64,000 nt of DNA from Artemisia argyi (GCA_030686995.1 CM060697.1:102208772-102272771), one strand, 5' to 3'; positions 32,391 through 45,300 are shown, counted from the stretch's first letter. The notes: generated by a model from the letters alone, not told the origin. Made by a program: numbers and translations.

Positions 32391-33637
32391 TGTAAAAGGT
32401 CAAATGACTCGGTAAATATATTACTCCAAAAAAGCGTTTAAGTACAAAGGATATGGGTGAGACCCATATCTCAGCCCGTTATATAGGCGAAAAGCTTACA
32501 TAACAAGATACTTCCTATTTTCTAAAAAGAAAACAAACCATTACTCAAATAATAACAGAAGACAATGACGAAATAAAATTACTTCCTAAGACCTTGAAGC
32601 TTAGTGCCATACATGGCATTAAAAGCATCCAAATTCCCTGGAATATCATAAACATGCTACGCATACTCATCATAATCATATCCATCATAGTCGTATTCAC
32701 GCTCGTGGCCACCACCAAATAGATTAACGGACTCATCAAACGTGTTAACAACCTCCTCATCATCACTATCAGACACAACGATCTCTCCCACCTTTGAAAA
32801 TGGGTTACCCCTCTTAGTAGAAGAAGTAGACGGAGAAGAAAAAGAACTAGGCTTAGAAGTCCCAACCTGTTCCTTCTCTTTCAGAGTACTCACAAGGGGT
32901 TCTTGTCATGTAGTAGCAGTCTTAAAAGACCCATCCTCTTTAGCTTCCAATGTACTTCCAGACGCCACATCCAAAGTCATTTCCTTAGTAGGAATACCAA
33001 AATCATCAGTATCAGCCATATTAAGGGCATCAAACTGATTAGATGTAACAATATTCATTCCACTTGTACTAGGCACGTCAGCAACCTTTTTCTTGTTGAC
33101 ATCCACTTTTTTAGGTTCAGGGGGAAGCTTTTTGGGTTGATAAATGAACTTCTTACCCACAGCAGGTTTAGTAAACCTTCCTTGACCCGTATTAGTTAAA
33201 CCACTTTGTTTACCCTTCTTCTTGTTGTTGACAGTTTGGAAACCATCATTTCCACTCTTAGAAGGCTGAGTAGGGGGTAAAACAGATTTTGGACATTCAA
33301 CAAGAGTATGACCAAAGATCTTACACGTATCACATCGAGGTGGCCTCCACTCGTATTCCACCCGTATCTTTTCAATAATCGACCCCGACCCATCAAGTAT
33401 TGGGATTTCAACAGTTAGGCTGTCCCTAAGTACCTCATCCAACTTTGCACATTTGGCTAGTATAAGCATCAAGCATTTTAGGCGTACCAATCAATGTGGC
33501 AAGGAGACTAAGACCATCATCAGAAAACATAGCAAAAGGAACATCATAGAATTTAACCCACACCGGGATGTTGGTCAAATCATCTTTGAGTAAGTTGGTG
33601 TTCAAAGTCCAGGGTTTAAGAATAATTGGAACATTTC
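32391..33637 (-). pseudogene. LINE-type ORF1: DUF4283 plus CCHC knuckle, broken (tandem copy 1)
   Basis: From right to left: the end of a DUF4283 domain (NVPIILKPWTLN and IPVWVKFYDVPFAMFS, 33635 to about 33480), a one-base frameshift near 33440-33450, a zinc knuckle CDTCKIFGHTLVEC (about 33290-33335), a lysine- and proline-rich middle, TGA at 32906-32908, then S/T-rich and acidic D/Y-rich segments with TAG at 32657-32659 and the natural end at 32579. DUF4283 with a zf-CCHC_4 knuckle is the usual ORF1 of plant LINEs and binds nucleic acid. The N-terminus is missing at the border with the gypsy LTR at 33638. ORF2 is absent. Confidence 0.75.
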
Positions 33638-35828
33638 TATAACAACTCGTAAATTTTCCTGACAAGTTCTATTCGGAGAAACAACAGTTAACTTTGAGTG
33701 TGGCGTTACTTAGAAGAAACTAGACATAATTATGTCCAAATTTAACAGAATAATAATTCTAAGATTTATGGGAATGATGTCGGAGACTCGGGAAATATTT
33801 ATAACACGACTTATTGGTTCCGTTCTTGTTTCGTTAAAAACATAATAGAAATGGCAAAAATAACCCTTAAGGGCGCGCAAGGGTTTATTACAAGTCCACC
33901 CTTCCACCTATATATACCCTTATTATAATGTTTTAGGTTTCCTTCCCTTCCCTCTCTCTTTTTAGCCGACAAATACCTCACTCCCATCTCCAGTCACAAA
34001 TCTAGCTACCGAAGCTCCACCGCCATGAGTGTAAACATACCGCCACCACCATCTTCATCCCCACCTCATTTCTTTCCTCTTAACATACTCCACGCGCAGA
34101 AGAATGCACCCAAACACCTCCTTTGATCTGCTTTCAGTCGCGAACCACCAACCCACCACCCCCTCGCCTCATTTTCCTTATATTTGAATAATAAGGTTGA
34201 ATTAACTCGTCTTTTGGTGGTCCATCGTGCCACAGTTCGACCCAAGACCCACGGGTTTTTGGTAGTCTAATCCATATAACGAACAAAAGAGATTAAGATT
34301 TGTGGTTTGGTATCATGTTTGTCTTGTGTTTGTGTTGTTTTGGTCACGTGTGGTGATGCCGTGAGTCCCAGACTCACGGCCTGGGATAGTTATGGTTTTT
34401 GATGTTGTTTGTTGCTAGGTCTAAAATGGGTTTAGATTTAGGATAGATCAGGAGTGGTTTTGGAGGTGTTTGATTTTTTTTACGAGTGGTGGGATTCAGA
34501 TTGGTTTGGATGTAGTTTTCGGAAGTGGTTGTTGTCATGATGATGCTTATTTTCCTGATGTTGATATTGTTCTTGGTGTTGTGGCTCTCGTTATTATTCT
34601 TATTTTTGCTGATTTGTTGTCGTTGCTCCTGGTGTTGTTGTTCTTGTTGCGTATCTGTTGTTGTTGTGGTCGTTTGTTTGGTACCAAGGGGATAGAATCC
34701 GAGACCACTGTGGTCACGGCTAGGTGTTGATAATATTGATGTCGTTGTGGTGGATTAGAACTTGACGGGGGAGAAGGAATAGCGAACGCACCGTAAACGG
34801 CCGTTAAATTGTGGAAGTTGTGAATTGCGGAAAAACGGGCATTAGATAGACATAAGTGTACATTTGTGATGATTTGGGCCATGTCAGGATTTACTGAGAC
34901 TCTCTAGTCTCGTGTGATCTCGACGAGCCGAAATGGACTTATGATGTGATAGCTGACTAGTAGACTTGTGATAAAAGTGAACTCGAAACGTGAGATAACT
35001 CGAGAAAAATATAAACTATACTTGGACTTGAAAGACACCTTTATATGTTTATGTTAGTAGCTTTAAATTATTAACTAACGAATTAACATTGTTACTTAAT
35101 ATTTACAAGTTACCGAAAATTGTTAAAAATAACGATAAATAAGTTATATAATGTTTTCTAATTATTAAGGAATATTAAGCAACGTTAAAATGTTAATTAA
35201 TATTTCTAAATTAGAAAGAAAACGTTAAATAACTAAAACAACGTTGTTTAATATTTTATAGAAATAATAAATGAAACGGTATTTGATTTAATACGGACGA
35301 GTTATTAAATGTTTCGAGGGCACGTTTATCGAGATTCACCAATTATAGGAATATCAAGGTTTAGATTAAATTGATGACTATAAGGTTGACTTAGTAGCCA
35401 TTTAAGTATAATTGTTTCTGGTGATTTACGTAGTTTGACCCAATCTTCTCGTGTGGAGTCTTGTCTCGTTTCTCGTTGATTTCGCTTATTCGTTCTTGAT
35501 GTGAGTCCACTTGAGTCGATGTCGTGTTCTCACTGCACACACAATGATACCAAACACATACACTAATAAATGGATAACGAAAGATATGGAGATTTAAGAA
35601 TGGGTATTATTTGGGAGTGGTCAGGTTTTGGAGAATCATGCGCTTTGACGTCAAGATGAGTTGCTGTATTTGATTTTGCCACTTCCGTACCATCGTACCT
35701 TTCTTCCGGATGTCGTTGTGATTAGCTAGATGCCAGTTGTGTCAGTTGTGATCCTTGCATTGCTGTGGCCCAGGTAAGTTCATGGCCCCTACTTTTTACT
35801 GGTTTTATAACTATTTTGGTGGAGAATA
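33638..35828 (+). mobile_element. Ty3/gypsy LTR, 5' part, interrupted
   Basis: Starts TATAACAACTCGTAAATTTTCC, close to the TGTAACAACCCGCATTTTC start of the solo LTR at 4830, and near its right end matches it again (GTAAGTTCATGGCCCCTACTTTTTAC versus 7370-7390). It stops at 35828 where a second element's LTR begins. Short frames on both strands (for example 34470-34730 and 34547-34882) are G/T-rich and do not look like genes. Confidence 0.65.
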
Positions 35829-37222
35829 TGATGAAGCGAAAAATGATCCGTTTTTAGGGGGTCATTTAAGCCCGAATCCGACTTTATTTGATCAAATATT
35901 GCCCTAAATCGTTCCTTTTGTGATTTTAGGTGTTTGGAGAGTGAATTCTGGAAAAGAAGCTATTTTGGACGTTTTTGGAGCATAAAAGTGAAGAAAACGG
36001 CTAAGTACCAAATTTGCATGCTGAAAATACAAGGTGACGGCGTCAAGACCAACATCTTGACGGCGTCAGACATGAAGAATTAAACTCCGAAGGTGGTGAC
36101 GGCGTCAGAAGGACTCGTGACGGCGTCAAAGTGGCAAAATTAATATACCGTGGGTGGTGACGGCGTCACATAGGCCGTCATAAGTGGATCAAGGCCGTCC
36201 GAGGAAGTATATGGCGGCGAGGTGACGGCGTCAGAAGCTACTCTTGACGCCGTCAGACTGTTTTTTCTATATATAGTTTTCTAGTTTTTTCATTAGAAGG
36301 AGAGAAGTTTTGGTGAAACCCTAAAGACGATTTTGGTGCCTCTTTTACAGGTTTTTCAAGGGTTCCAAACCCTTGAGACCTTGCATTGTAATTGAGATAA
36401 GTGTACTTTCAATTCAATCAATATGTCTATGTGTTGGTTGTTTATCTCTTGTTCTTGTCTCAATTCTACTATGCTAGGCTAGATCTCTCTTGTGTTTGCT
36501 TAGATCTAATGAAACCTAGATGTTGATTATGTGTTGATTACTTGTCTATTCTTGTTTTGAATGAATGATTTATATGTTAGGCTTAAGAAAACTGGCAGAT
36601 CTCCAAATGGTAACATGCTTGAACGTCTTAAGAAACATGAACCGAGGCGTACTAGGTCTTTATTAGTTGTATTTAATGCATGAGCCACTGTTTACAATCC
36701 CTATAGTTGTGCTGGGTCATGGTGTAGGAGGAGATAAGAGCTCATAGAGTTGGGGAGTTATGTATGCCACCCCACGAATGGTATTAAGGAATACAATCCG
36801 TCATTCATACAAGTGTAACAAGTAATTAACATGTAAAAGATATCTAGGGAGTAATGAAGTCTAAGTAAATACAATTTCTCCAACCACTGCTCACAACCTT
36901 AGTATAATTTAGTTTAATTTTATTTTCATTATTTTAATAGCTTTGGGTTAGTTGAATAGCAACTAATTCCGCCCACTCCTTCAAAACCCGAGATTTTAAT
37001 TGCTTTCATAAAAATATAAAAATACAAAAATAATCATCTTTCACCTCTAGAACTATTAATTAGGTTTTCTAATCCTAGCGACACTATTCCTAAGCTGAAC
37101 GATCAATCCCCCGGTACTTGTCACTATACTATACTACAACGATCAGGTACACTGCCTGGTGGGGGTTGTAAGCTTCTCGAGATCCCTCGAGAGGTAAAGC
37201 AAGGTGCGATTCCCACGCATCA
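35829..37222 (+). repeat. 5' LTR of gypsy element G2 (copy 1)
   Basis: 1394 bp, TGATGAAGCG to CACGCATCA, with TGATG/CATCA as terminal inverted repeats, and followed after six bases by a tRNA-Asp-type primer site. It contains seven TGACGGCGTCA palindromes (36035-36255) and a TATA-like CTATATATAG (about 36269). No 3' LTR is in the window. Confidence 0.8.
36035..36255 (+). repeat. array of seven TGACG-G-CGTCA palindromes (copy 1)
   Basis: Exact 11-mers at 36035, 36058, 36097, 36118, 36158 and 36223, and the complement form TGACGCCGTCA at 36245. Three pairs are spaced 21-23 bp. Two weaker relatives (GGCCGTC) lie at about 36173 and 36193. The second block copy carries them at 48717-48937. Confidence 0.95.
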
Positions 37223-37228
37223 AGTTTT

Positions 37229-37246
37229 TGGCGCCGCTGCCGGGGA
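37229..37246 (+). other. primer-binding site of G2 (copy 1)
   Basis: TGGCGCCGCTGCCGGGGA, complementary to the 3' end of tRNA-Asp as used by Athila and Tat gypsy elements. The remaining 120 bases to 37366 are G2 leader. Confidence 0.8.
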
Positions 37247-37366
37247 ATAGTTATTGTCTAGGTTAGGATTTCTTTTTATTAGGTCTACTTGCTAGATTCC
37301 TTTCTAGTAAGATTTTATTTTTATTTTTAGGTCTTCTTTAGTCTATCTCATTTCTTTGTGTCTTTG

Positions 37367-40300
37367 TGATGAGTGTCTAAATACTCATCATTTCTGTCAT
37401 ATTTAAGCTACAAAACATCTGAAAACATACAAATATGCTTCAAAATACTGGAATTATCTCCAAATTGTGTTTTTTAGGTTTTAAAGTGCATAAGGGATGA
37501 AAACTGATGAAAAACATGCAAAACATACATAATTTACAGTTTCAGTCCCTGATCTTTGAATAATTGGCAAAACTAGTCCCTGGTTAATTAAAACTTGTAA
37601 AAATATCATTTTAGGTCCTTGGGATTCACAAGTTGTAAGAAATTATCCTTTGAAGTTTAAAATTACAAATTTACAACTTTGGTCCCTCAACTTTGCAAAA
37701 TTGTCAAAAATGGTCCCAGGGTGTTTTTAAATGGAAATTTATCAAACTACACCCTTATACTATTCATGTTTGACATAATTGGTCCTTGTGACAAACTTTT
37801 GGAAAATTACAAGTTTAACCCTTCAAGTTTCAGAAAATGACATAAATGGTCCTCGGTTTTGTAAATTGGAAAATTATTCGAATGTGGTCCTTGTACTAAT
37901 GATTACTTGCAGGTTTAGTCCTTATGTGAAGTTTGGGAAAGTTACAATTACAGCCCTTAACTTTGCTGAATTTACAAAATGGTCCTTGTGCTCACTAAAT
38001 ACCAAACCGGGCCCTATTATTATTATAAACCAAAACCACAATCCAAATCCAATCCAAACTAAACCCAGTTACCACCCCAGCCCACTCACCTAAAACCTAA
38101 AGCCCAAAATTATATCAGCCCACCCCCACCCCTTTGTAAATAAATAAAACAGACAAAAAAACCACCCCCGTTTTCCTCTCCTTCTTCCACATCCCTCCCC
38201 CTCCACCTGTAAACAACACCTCACCTTTCCAGCTCATCCCTTACTTTTCCTACCCACTCCTTACACCACCCCTTTCCACACTTACACGCCACAATAAATG
38301 CTTCCCCACTCCTTTATCAACCAAAACCACCACTGCTACCATACCAGTCCACAGTATTGACCTAAACCCCCAACTTGGCCTCCAAGCATTGCCAAACTCT
38401 TCCTGACACCTCCACATTACAACAAGAAGCTTTAATTACTTTGGAACCGCCTCAATTACACGTGGAGCGTTTTGGCGCCAAAATTGATTTAAATGGTTGG
38501 GATAATTTTGACTCAATCAATGGCTGTGGAACAATGTGGGAAAATATCTGGATGCTAGTGGGAAGTTTTCAAGTGATAAATACAGAGGAAGACAGAAGAG
38601 AAGACTATCATAATTTGTAATCTAGTTTATGATCACATAGCATAAGTAAAATAGTTGTCACCATTAGTGTAACTCTCAATTTCTGTTTCCTAAGTGTTGT
38701 TTAACTTTGCTAAAGTGTAATAAACAACTTTGTTTCATTAATATCAATCTATCTTTCAGTTTCAATTTATCTTTGATTCGTACCAAATTTTCATTTCAAG
38801 TCTTTTAATTCTGTTGATACTTGTTGATTAGAGGACCCTAACAAACACTACTTAGCTCTTTGTAAGCTATTGCAAGCTTGTAGAAACTCTCAACCAGCAA
38901 TAATCAATAATTAGGAAAATACCATAGAAAATAGAAAATAATTAAAAAAATAAGAGTTACTGTAGAAGAAGCAAAGGAGCAAGTGCTATCTTGGATTGCC
39001 TTGGTTTAGAGCTCTGTGGAGAGCATTTAGGAGTGTTAATTGGTTCTTGGTTCTGTGTGTTCATCTCAATTCAAGTTGTAAGCAATACTTCTTGATTTTT
39101 AGCATTATCTGTTCTTGTTCTTATTTAGTATAATCTTTTCTGTTTCATGCTTAGTTGTTGTTAGTTAGTGATAATCTAGTGTAATATTGGTAGTTTGTGT
39201 TTTGGAAATCTTAGTTGTTAGTTGTTTAAAGTTAGACAGTCAAATAGCTTAATTAGTGATTCTTAGGTTCTAGTTGTTGTTTACTGTGTAATTGTGCTTA
39301 TCTAATCTTAGTTCATCATAATTAAATGTTAAGATTCAATTTTATGGTCTAATTCAGTGTTGTGTAACACTAATCACAAAAACAGTCTTGCTATAGAGTG
39401 TTTGGATCAAGCTGCCTATCTGAGTTAGTGCATGTTATTGTTTCTGATTCTTGTTTCCACATGTTAGTTTAGATCACAATAGTCCATATCTGTCATAACA
39501 TATAGGTCTTAACAGTTAAAAAGTCAAAATAGAACTTAATCTTGTCTAATCTGTTAACTGTTAGGAATATTAGGTCCATAATCATCACAATAGCTTAAAA
39601 GTTGATACTATAGCTTAATTTAGCTTCATCATAGCTTAACTTAACATATTCAGTAAGTAAATTAGGATCAAAGCTCAAATTAGTCAAACTTAGTGTTAAA
39701 ATTAAAAAGTCAATTTTCAGTCACAAGAATTTTTGAATAAACTTTGGAATTAAATTGTGAGCTTGTTAATTGATATTAGAATCTGAGCTTGTAGGATAAT
39801 TAAGTCTTGTTGCTGATCTGCATGTTACTATTTTTAATAATTTTTATTTAGCTGATTAGAGTGCTTATCTAGTGCTTAACTTTTAGTAGTTCTTCACAAA
39901 CCTCCCCTGTACACAGTTTTGACACTCACTTTCACAAGCTTGCATAAGCCTGTTTATTGAGTGTTAGCCTGTGTATTTTGGTTGTTTGTGATGCCCATGT
40001 GGCTAGTTACTTGAGTAAGTGCTTATTTGTCCTTTGATTGCTTATTTGGTCTGCTTATCTTGCTTTAATTTGTGCAACAAAATCAACCCATACACTGATC
40101 ACTCAGTGTACACAAGTAAATTCATAAGCCCATCATAAGCTCATCACTGAGCTTTGGCTTGTGATCTAAGGCTTTTTAAGAAGCTAAGCAGCTATTCTTT
40201 AAAGTTCAAGCTTTTATTTTCACTCACATGCCCTTTTACTAGGGCTGCATCTCAGCTTAAGCTTGTTCATTTCACTCAGTTCACTGAGTGACTCAGTCAA

Positions 40301-42146
40301 ACCACCTAACTTCATAAGCCTTGCAAAAGCTACTCAGTGGTTCCCATTGTTCAAGCTTTTGCATTTTAGAATCCTTACCAGCCCATCTTAACACTTCAAC
40401 ATTCAATAAGTCCTATTGAGCTTATTTCATAAGCTCAATTTGGCCACTTTGGTTGTCTGTCTAGGGTGTTTGGATCTCAGTTTCATTGGAAGTGCTTATA
40501 AGCTTTTTACAAGCTTATTAGTTTAATCCAGTGAACACACTTGTTTATACTTGTTAATATACCATATATACACAGTACTAATCTTTTATTTTCTTTCTTA
40601 AGCTTGTTTTAAAGCTTTTACCAAGCTTACTAGCTTATTTCACTCACTCACTTAACTGAGTGAATCAGTTTGGACCCCTCACTTCCCAAGCTCTTTATGA
40701 GCTCATCAGTGGGTCCCACACCCTAAATCTTGGTTCTCCCAACCCCCCTCCTACCAGGGTTGAAGTTTTGACTATTTGTTTGACCTTGGAACCTGTGGAC
40801 CCCACCTGAAATTACCTCACAAGGTTGTCCCAATTTCTGTCTCAGGAACCAAATAAGCAAGTGCTTATTGTGGTCTTTTGGCTTATTCAGTGAGCTTATA
40901 TCATCAAGTCTAGCTTATTCAAGTCCAATTAACTTAGGTGAACCGAATTTCACCTTGGTGGACCCCACATAAGCTCATTTGAGCTCATTTCCTTCAAAGT
41001 CAACAGAAGTCAACTGTTTTGGGTAATAAGCACTTTCAGTGCTTATTCTGGGTTTCTAAGCTTGTTGTTTTTGTATTAGTTTCTTATTTTAAGTATTTTT
41101 ATAATTTTATAAAAGAAAAACCACAAAAAGCCAAAAATACTTATAGTGATAGCTTCTATTTAATAGAAACTATCTATTTAATTTTCTTTTTAGCTTATTT
41201 ATAAGCACTTCTGTATTTTTATATTTTTATTAAATTTCTTTTATATTAAAGTACTTTTATAAATTTTTCTAGATTTTTCTTTTGTCATCTATTAGTTTTT
41301 AGAATTAAATATAGTTTAATTAATAATTAATTAATATTAAATAACTAAATAGTATAATTATATTTTATTAAGTAATACATAGTTTTTATAATTTTTCTAG
41401 CTTTTATATAAGTTATAACATTTTTAGGAATTTTTATAGAATTTTTACTGTTCATATTATAATATTTATATTTTAATTAGTTTAACTAGTTTAATAATAA
41501 TCAAATAGTTAATAATTAATAATATATAGATAATAAGTGTAATAAATATATTTTTAGTTTTAAAATAAGTTTTATAATATTTTAGATTTTTCTAAGTTTT
41601 AATTTTATTTTTCTAGACTTATTTTACATTTTCTAATTAAATAGTGTATTAATAAATAGTATTAAATAGTTTTTAATTAATAATAAATAATATAATAGTT
41701 TAAATTATAATTTTCTTTTTATAATAATTTTCTTTTATTCTTAGGATCTCAAAAATATAAATTTCACATTTGTGGGGTTTATATTGATCACTTTTCATTT
41801 TTATTTTTGTACGTTTACGTTTAATTTAATTTAAACGTACGTTTTTTTTATATACCTTTTACGTTTCTAGGGTTTTTGATCGTACTTATTAGTTGATATA
41901 ACTCATTTGAGTTATTTATACTTTTAGTACTGTGACAAATCCATCATAACCCTATTCCTAATCAACCAAACTATATAACACATTCGTTCAATCACAGGAT
42001 ATCACAACCTCGTTGGGGAATAAACGACCCGGGAATATAACTGTACTACCTCGGATTATTGCATTAGTATATTTCTAGTTTGACTTGTTAAGATTGACCT
42101 CTCTACAGTGGTTAATTAAATAAACAGGCTGGTTCTGTGCTAATCA
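37367..42146 (+). repeat. 5' LTR of G1 (copy 1), 4780 bp
   Basis: TGATGAGT to GCTAATCA. The first 24 bases form a perfect hairpin (TGATGAGT, 8-base loop, ACTCATCA). Contents in order: a degenerate 40-55-bp repeat with (A/G)GTCC(C/T) cores (37540-37995), a C-rich leader-like stretch (38020-38350), a zone crowded with GCTTAT/ATAAGC (39850-41220), and a very AT-rich zone (41200-41740). An 81-codon frame at 38375-38620 opens only with TTG and has no recognisable domain. The LTR is longer than the internal region (about 4.5 kb). Confidence 0.9.
37540..37995 (+). repeat. degenerate GGTCC-repeat in the G1 LTR
   Basis: About ten (A/G)GTCC(C/T) cores in the context TTTGGTCCCTCAACTTTG, spaced roughly 30-60 bp. 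Comparable arrays recur in the other two LTR copies (from 50222 and 59520). Confidence 0.7.
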
Positions 42147-42151
42147 ATTTT

Positions 42152-42169
42152 TGGCGCCGCTGCCGGGGA
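42152..42169 (+). other. primer-binding site of G1 (copy 1)
   Basis: TGGCGCCGCTGCCGGGGA, identical to the G2 site, five bases after the LTR end. tRNA-Asp type. Confidence 0.85.
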
Positions 42170-42393
42170 GGCTGTGCTGCGTTAAACGATTTTTGTTATC
42201 ATTTTGGTGGATTATCTATCCTTTGTATATATATTATATAATATCGTATTCTAATTTTCCATAAACAAATATAAAATACAAAAATATTTTCTTTTTCTTT
42301 CTATATATATAAAAGATAAATAATCACAAAAATAATTTTCGCACCCCTCCTGAGTTTCCTTTTCTTCAAGGATCCTTAGACGCGTCTTAGTGC

Positions 42394-45300
42394 ATGCGCA
42401 CTCGTTCTTCAAGGTCATCAAGTCCTTTTCGCGAGCTTGTAGCCATACCTCGAAGAAGTCGTAGACGTTCTGCTCCCTCAGTCGTACCCGAGATACGTAC
42501 TGAACCAAAAATTCTTGTCAAAATGATAGAAGAACAAACGATGAACGAACTTCTCCAAGCACCCACCGATGGGTACGGAGATGCCATTGTTGTTCCAGCC
42601 ATCGTAGCTGAGAACTTTGAGCTTAAAACGGGGTTAATAAACCTAGTGACAGCGCGTCAATTCTATGGTTTTGATAGGGACGATCCTCACTATCACATTC
42701 GGTGGTTCAATAAAATCACATCCACCTTGAAATGTAAAAATGTCCCTGAGGATGCAATCAAACTTCTTCTTTTCCCGTTTTCTCTTGATGGGCCCGCCAG
42801 GATCTGGCTTAACAAACAACCCCCTAAGTCGATTGAAACGTGGGAAGATTTAGTACAGAAGTTTGTGCATAAATTCTATCCTCCTTCAAAAACCACGAAT
42901 CTCCGAAATGAAATCATGAAATTCACACAACATTTCGATGAAACATTCAGTGAATCATGGGATCGTTTTAAGGAAATGCTACGCAACTGTCCTCATCATG
43001 GATTTACTGAGTTGATATATCTGGATACTTTCTATAATGGCATAAGACAAGCTGATCAAGATTCTCTTAATTCCTTCGCGGGAGGTAATTTTTTAAATCG
43101 TACAACAAAGGATGCTTTAGCCATTATAGTGAACAAAGCTGAGGTCCGTACCTCAAGAAACAAACCAGTTGCTCCCAAAGCAAGTGATTCACCTTCTACT
43201 TCATCTCCCATGACTCAAACTGTTGACAATACTCAGTTTGCTCAACTCATGGATGCTATTAAAAATTTAACTCTTAACCAAAAGAAAGAATCATCTACAC
43301 ATGCTGAAGTCAAAAAGATTGAACTATGTGTCACTTGTGGTGGTCCTCATGCATACTACAACTGTACTGCCACCGATGGCAATGCATTTGAAGTAGATGC
43401 TCTAGCCGGTAATTTCAATCAAGGAGGTAACCAACACCATCCTCAAGCTGAAACAAATTACCGTGCTAATAACCAAGAGGGACCATCAGGATCATATCAA
43501 CCCAACAATTCAAATAGGTCTAATCCTAATCAGCCAAGAGGGCAATATAACCAAAATCAATATCGTACTCAGAACAATCAAATTGTTCCTGTTCAATACC
43601 CTCCCCATAGGGGAAATTCAAGTTCTAATCAAGGGTATTCAGCTCCTAATAATCAAATGGTTTCGTTCCAAGAAACTCAATCTGCTGAGCTAGCTAACCA
43701 CATCAAGGCTACGGATGCTAAAATGAGAGTGGTTCAAAACCAAATCTCCAGTTTGAAGAATGAATTTGATTCTTCAATTGCGAGGAACAATAATGAGCTG
43801 AAGAACGATCTTAAGAGTATGATATCTGATTTGGTAAAACAACTCGTTCCACCATCCACCTCGGGAAGTCTCCCGAGTAGTACTGTTGCGAATCCCAGGG
43901 GTGAACTCAAAGCTGTCACTACATATAGTGATACAGCTCATGATGGACCAACCATGGTGACAAAGGACCCGGTACTTCCTTCTGGAAGTACTCATTACGT
44001 CCAAACCACGGTTGTCCCAAATTCTACAACCCCAATTACTCCTACATCATCAAGAATAGATCCCACTCTTTCACGATTCACGATTAAAAGTTTGTCAAGC
44101 AATCTTTATGACCAAAGGGCAGCTATGACTTATTCTCATATGCTTAATGCTTCCCGAAAGAGTGTACTTGACGATAGTGATGATGAGGAGGATTCCAACA
44201 TCATCAAAGCTATCACCACTCGTAGTGGTGCTGCTTATGAGGGACCCTCGACTCCTATTCCACCACCGTTATACGATGTGGAAAAAGAGCCCGAGGTTGC
44301 CAAGGACCAGGTGCAAACTCCAAGCCCACGAAGTACCGCACACGTCCAACCGCAAGTTGTCCCTCGAAAGAGAACCAAACCAGGAATTGTCTTTGAGACT
44401 GATGAAATTCCTGAGCCTACTGTCCCTAAATCCAAACCTTTTAAGCCTACCATTCCTTACCCTTCACGCTTGAATGAGCAAGAACACCGCGAGAGGTCTA
44501 ATTATCAAATAGACAAACTCTTGCAAATCTTTAAAGATTTGCAATTTGACATAAGTCTTGCGGATGCTGTAATCTTGATGCCCAAGTTCGCATCAACAAT
44601 CAAACAATTGTTAAACAACAAGGAAAAACTGGTTGAATTGGCAAAAACTTCTCTGAATGAGAACTGCTCTGCAGTTATCTTAAAGAAGCTTCCCGAGAAG
44701 CTTGGAGATCTTGGGAAATTTATCTTACCTTGTGAATTCCCAGGAATGGTTGCATGCAACGCCTTGGCCGATCTGGGCGCCAGCATCAACCTGATGCCTA
44801 ATTCAGTATGGAAGAAACTTTCTCTTCCTAAACTTACCCCTACCTGCATGACTCTTGAGCTTGCAGATCGTTCCGTATCTATGCCCCTCGGTATTGCCGA
44901 GGACGTATTTGTGAAAGTAGGGAAGTTCCATTTTCCAGCTGATTTCGTGGTTGTTGAATTCGATGCTGATCCTAGGGTTCCTCTCATTCTTGGACGAGGA
45001 TTCCTAAGAACAGGCCACGCTCTTATAGATGTATTTGAGCGTCAGATCACATTGCGTGTGGGTAATGAGGCTATTACCTTTAACCATGATCAAACTTCGA
45101 AGTACTCCTCCAATTATAACTCTGCATCGGTTAACCGAATCGATGTCATTGATGTTGCCTTACAGGAGTACTCTCAAGAAAATCTTGGTTATGTCCTTGA
45201 TTTGGTGAGTGGTGATCCCACTACATTGTCTCATTCCATCATTTCCGACTCTTCATCTTCCCTCACTCTGGTTGAGGAAAGTGATTCTATTATGGATGAG

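Noticed and set aside
34470..34882. 86- and 111-codon frames on opposite strands in the gypsy LTR fragment
   Set aside because: G/T-rich, overlapping, and without recognisable domains; copy 2 preserves them only through the block duplication.
38375..38620. 81-codon frame present in all three G1 LTRs as a possible gene
   Set aside because: It opens only with TTG, has no known domain, lies in LTR U3 and is preserved merely because the LTRs are recent copies.
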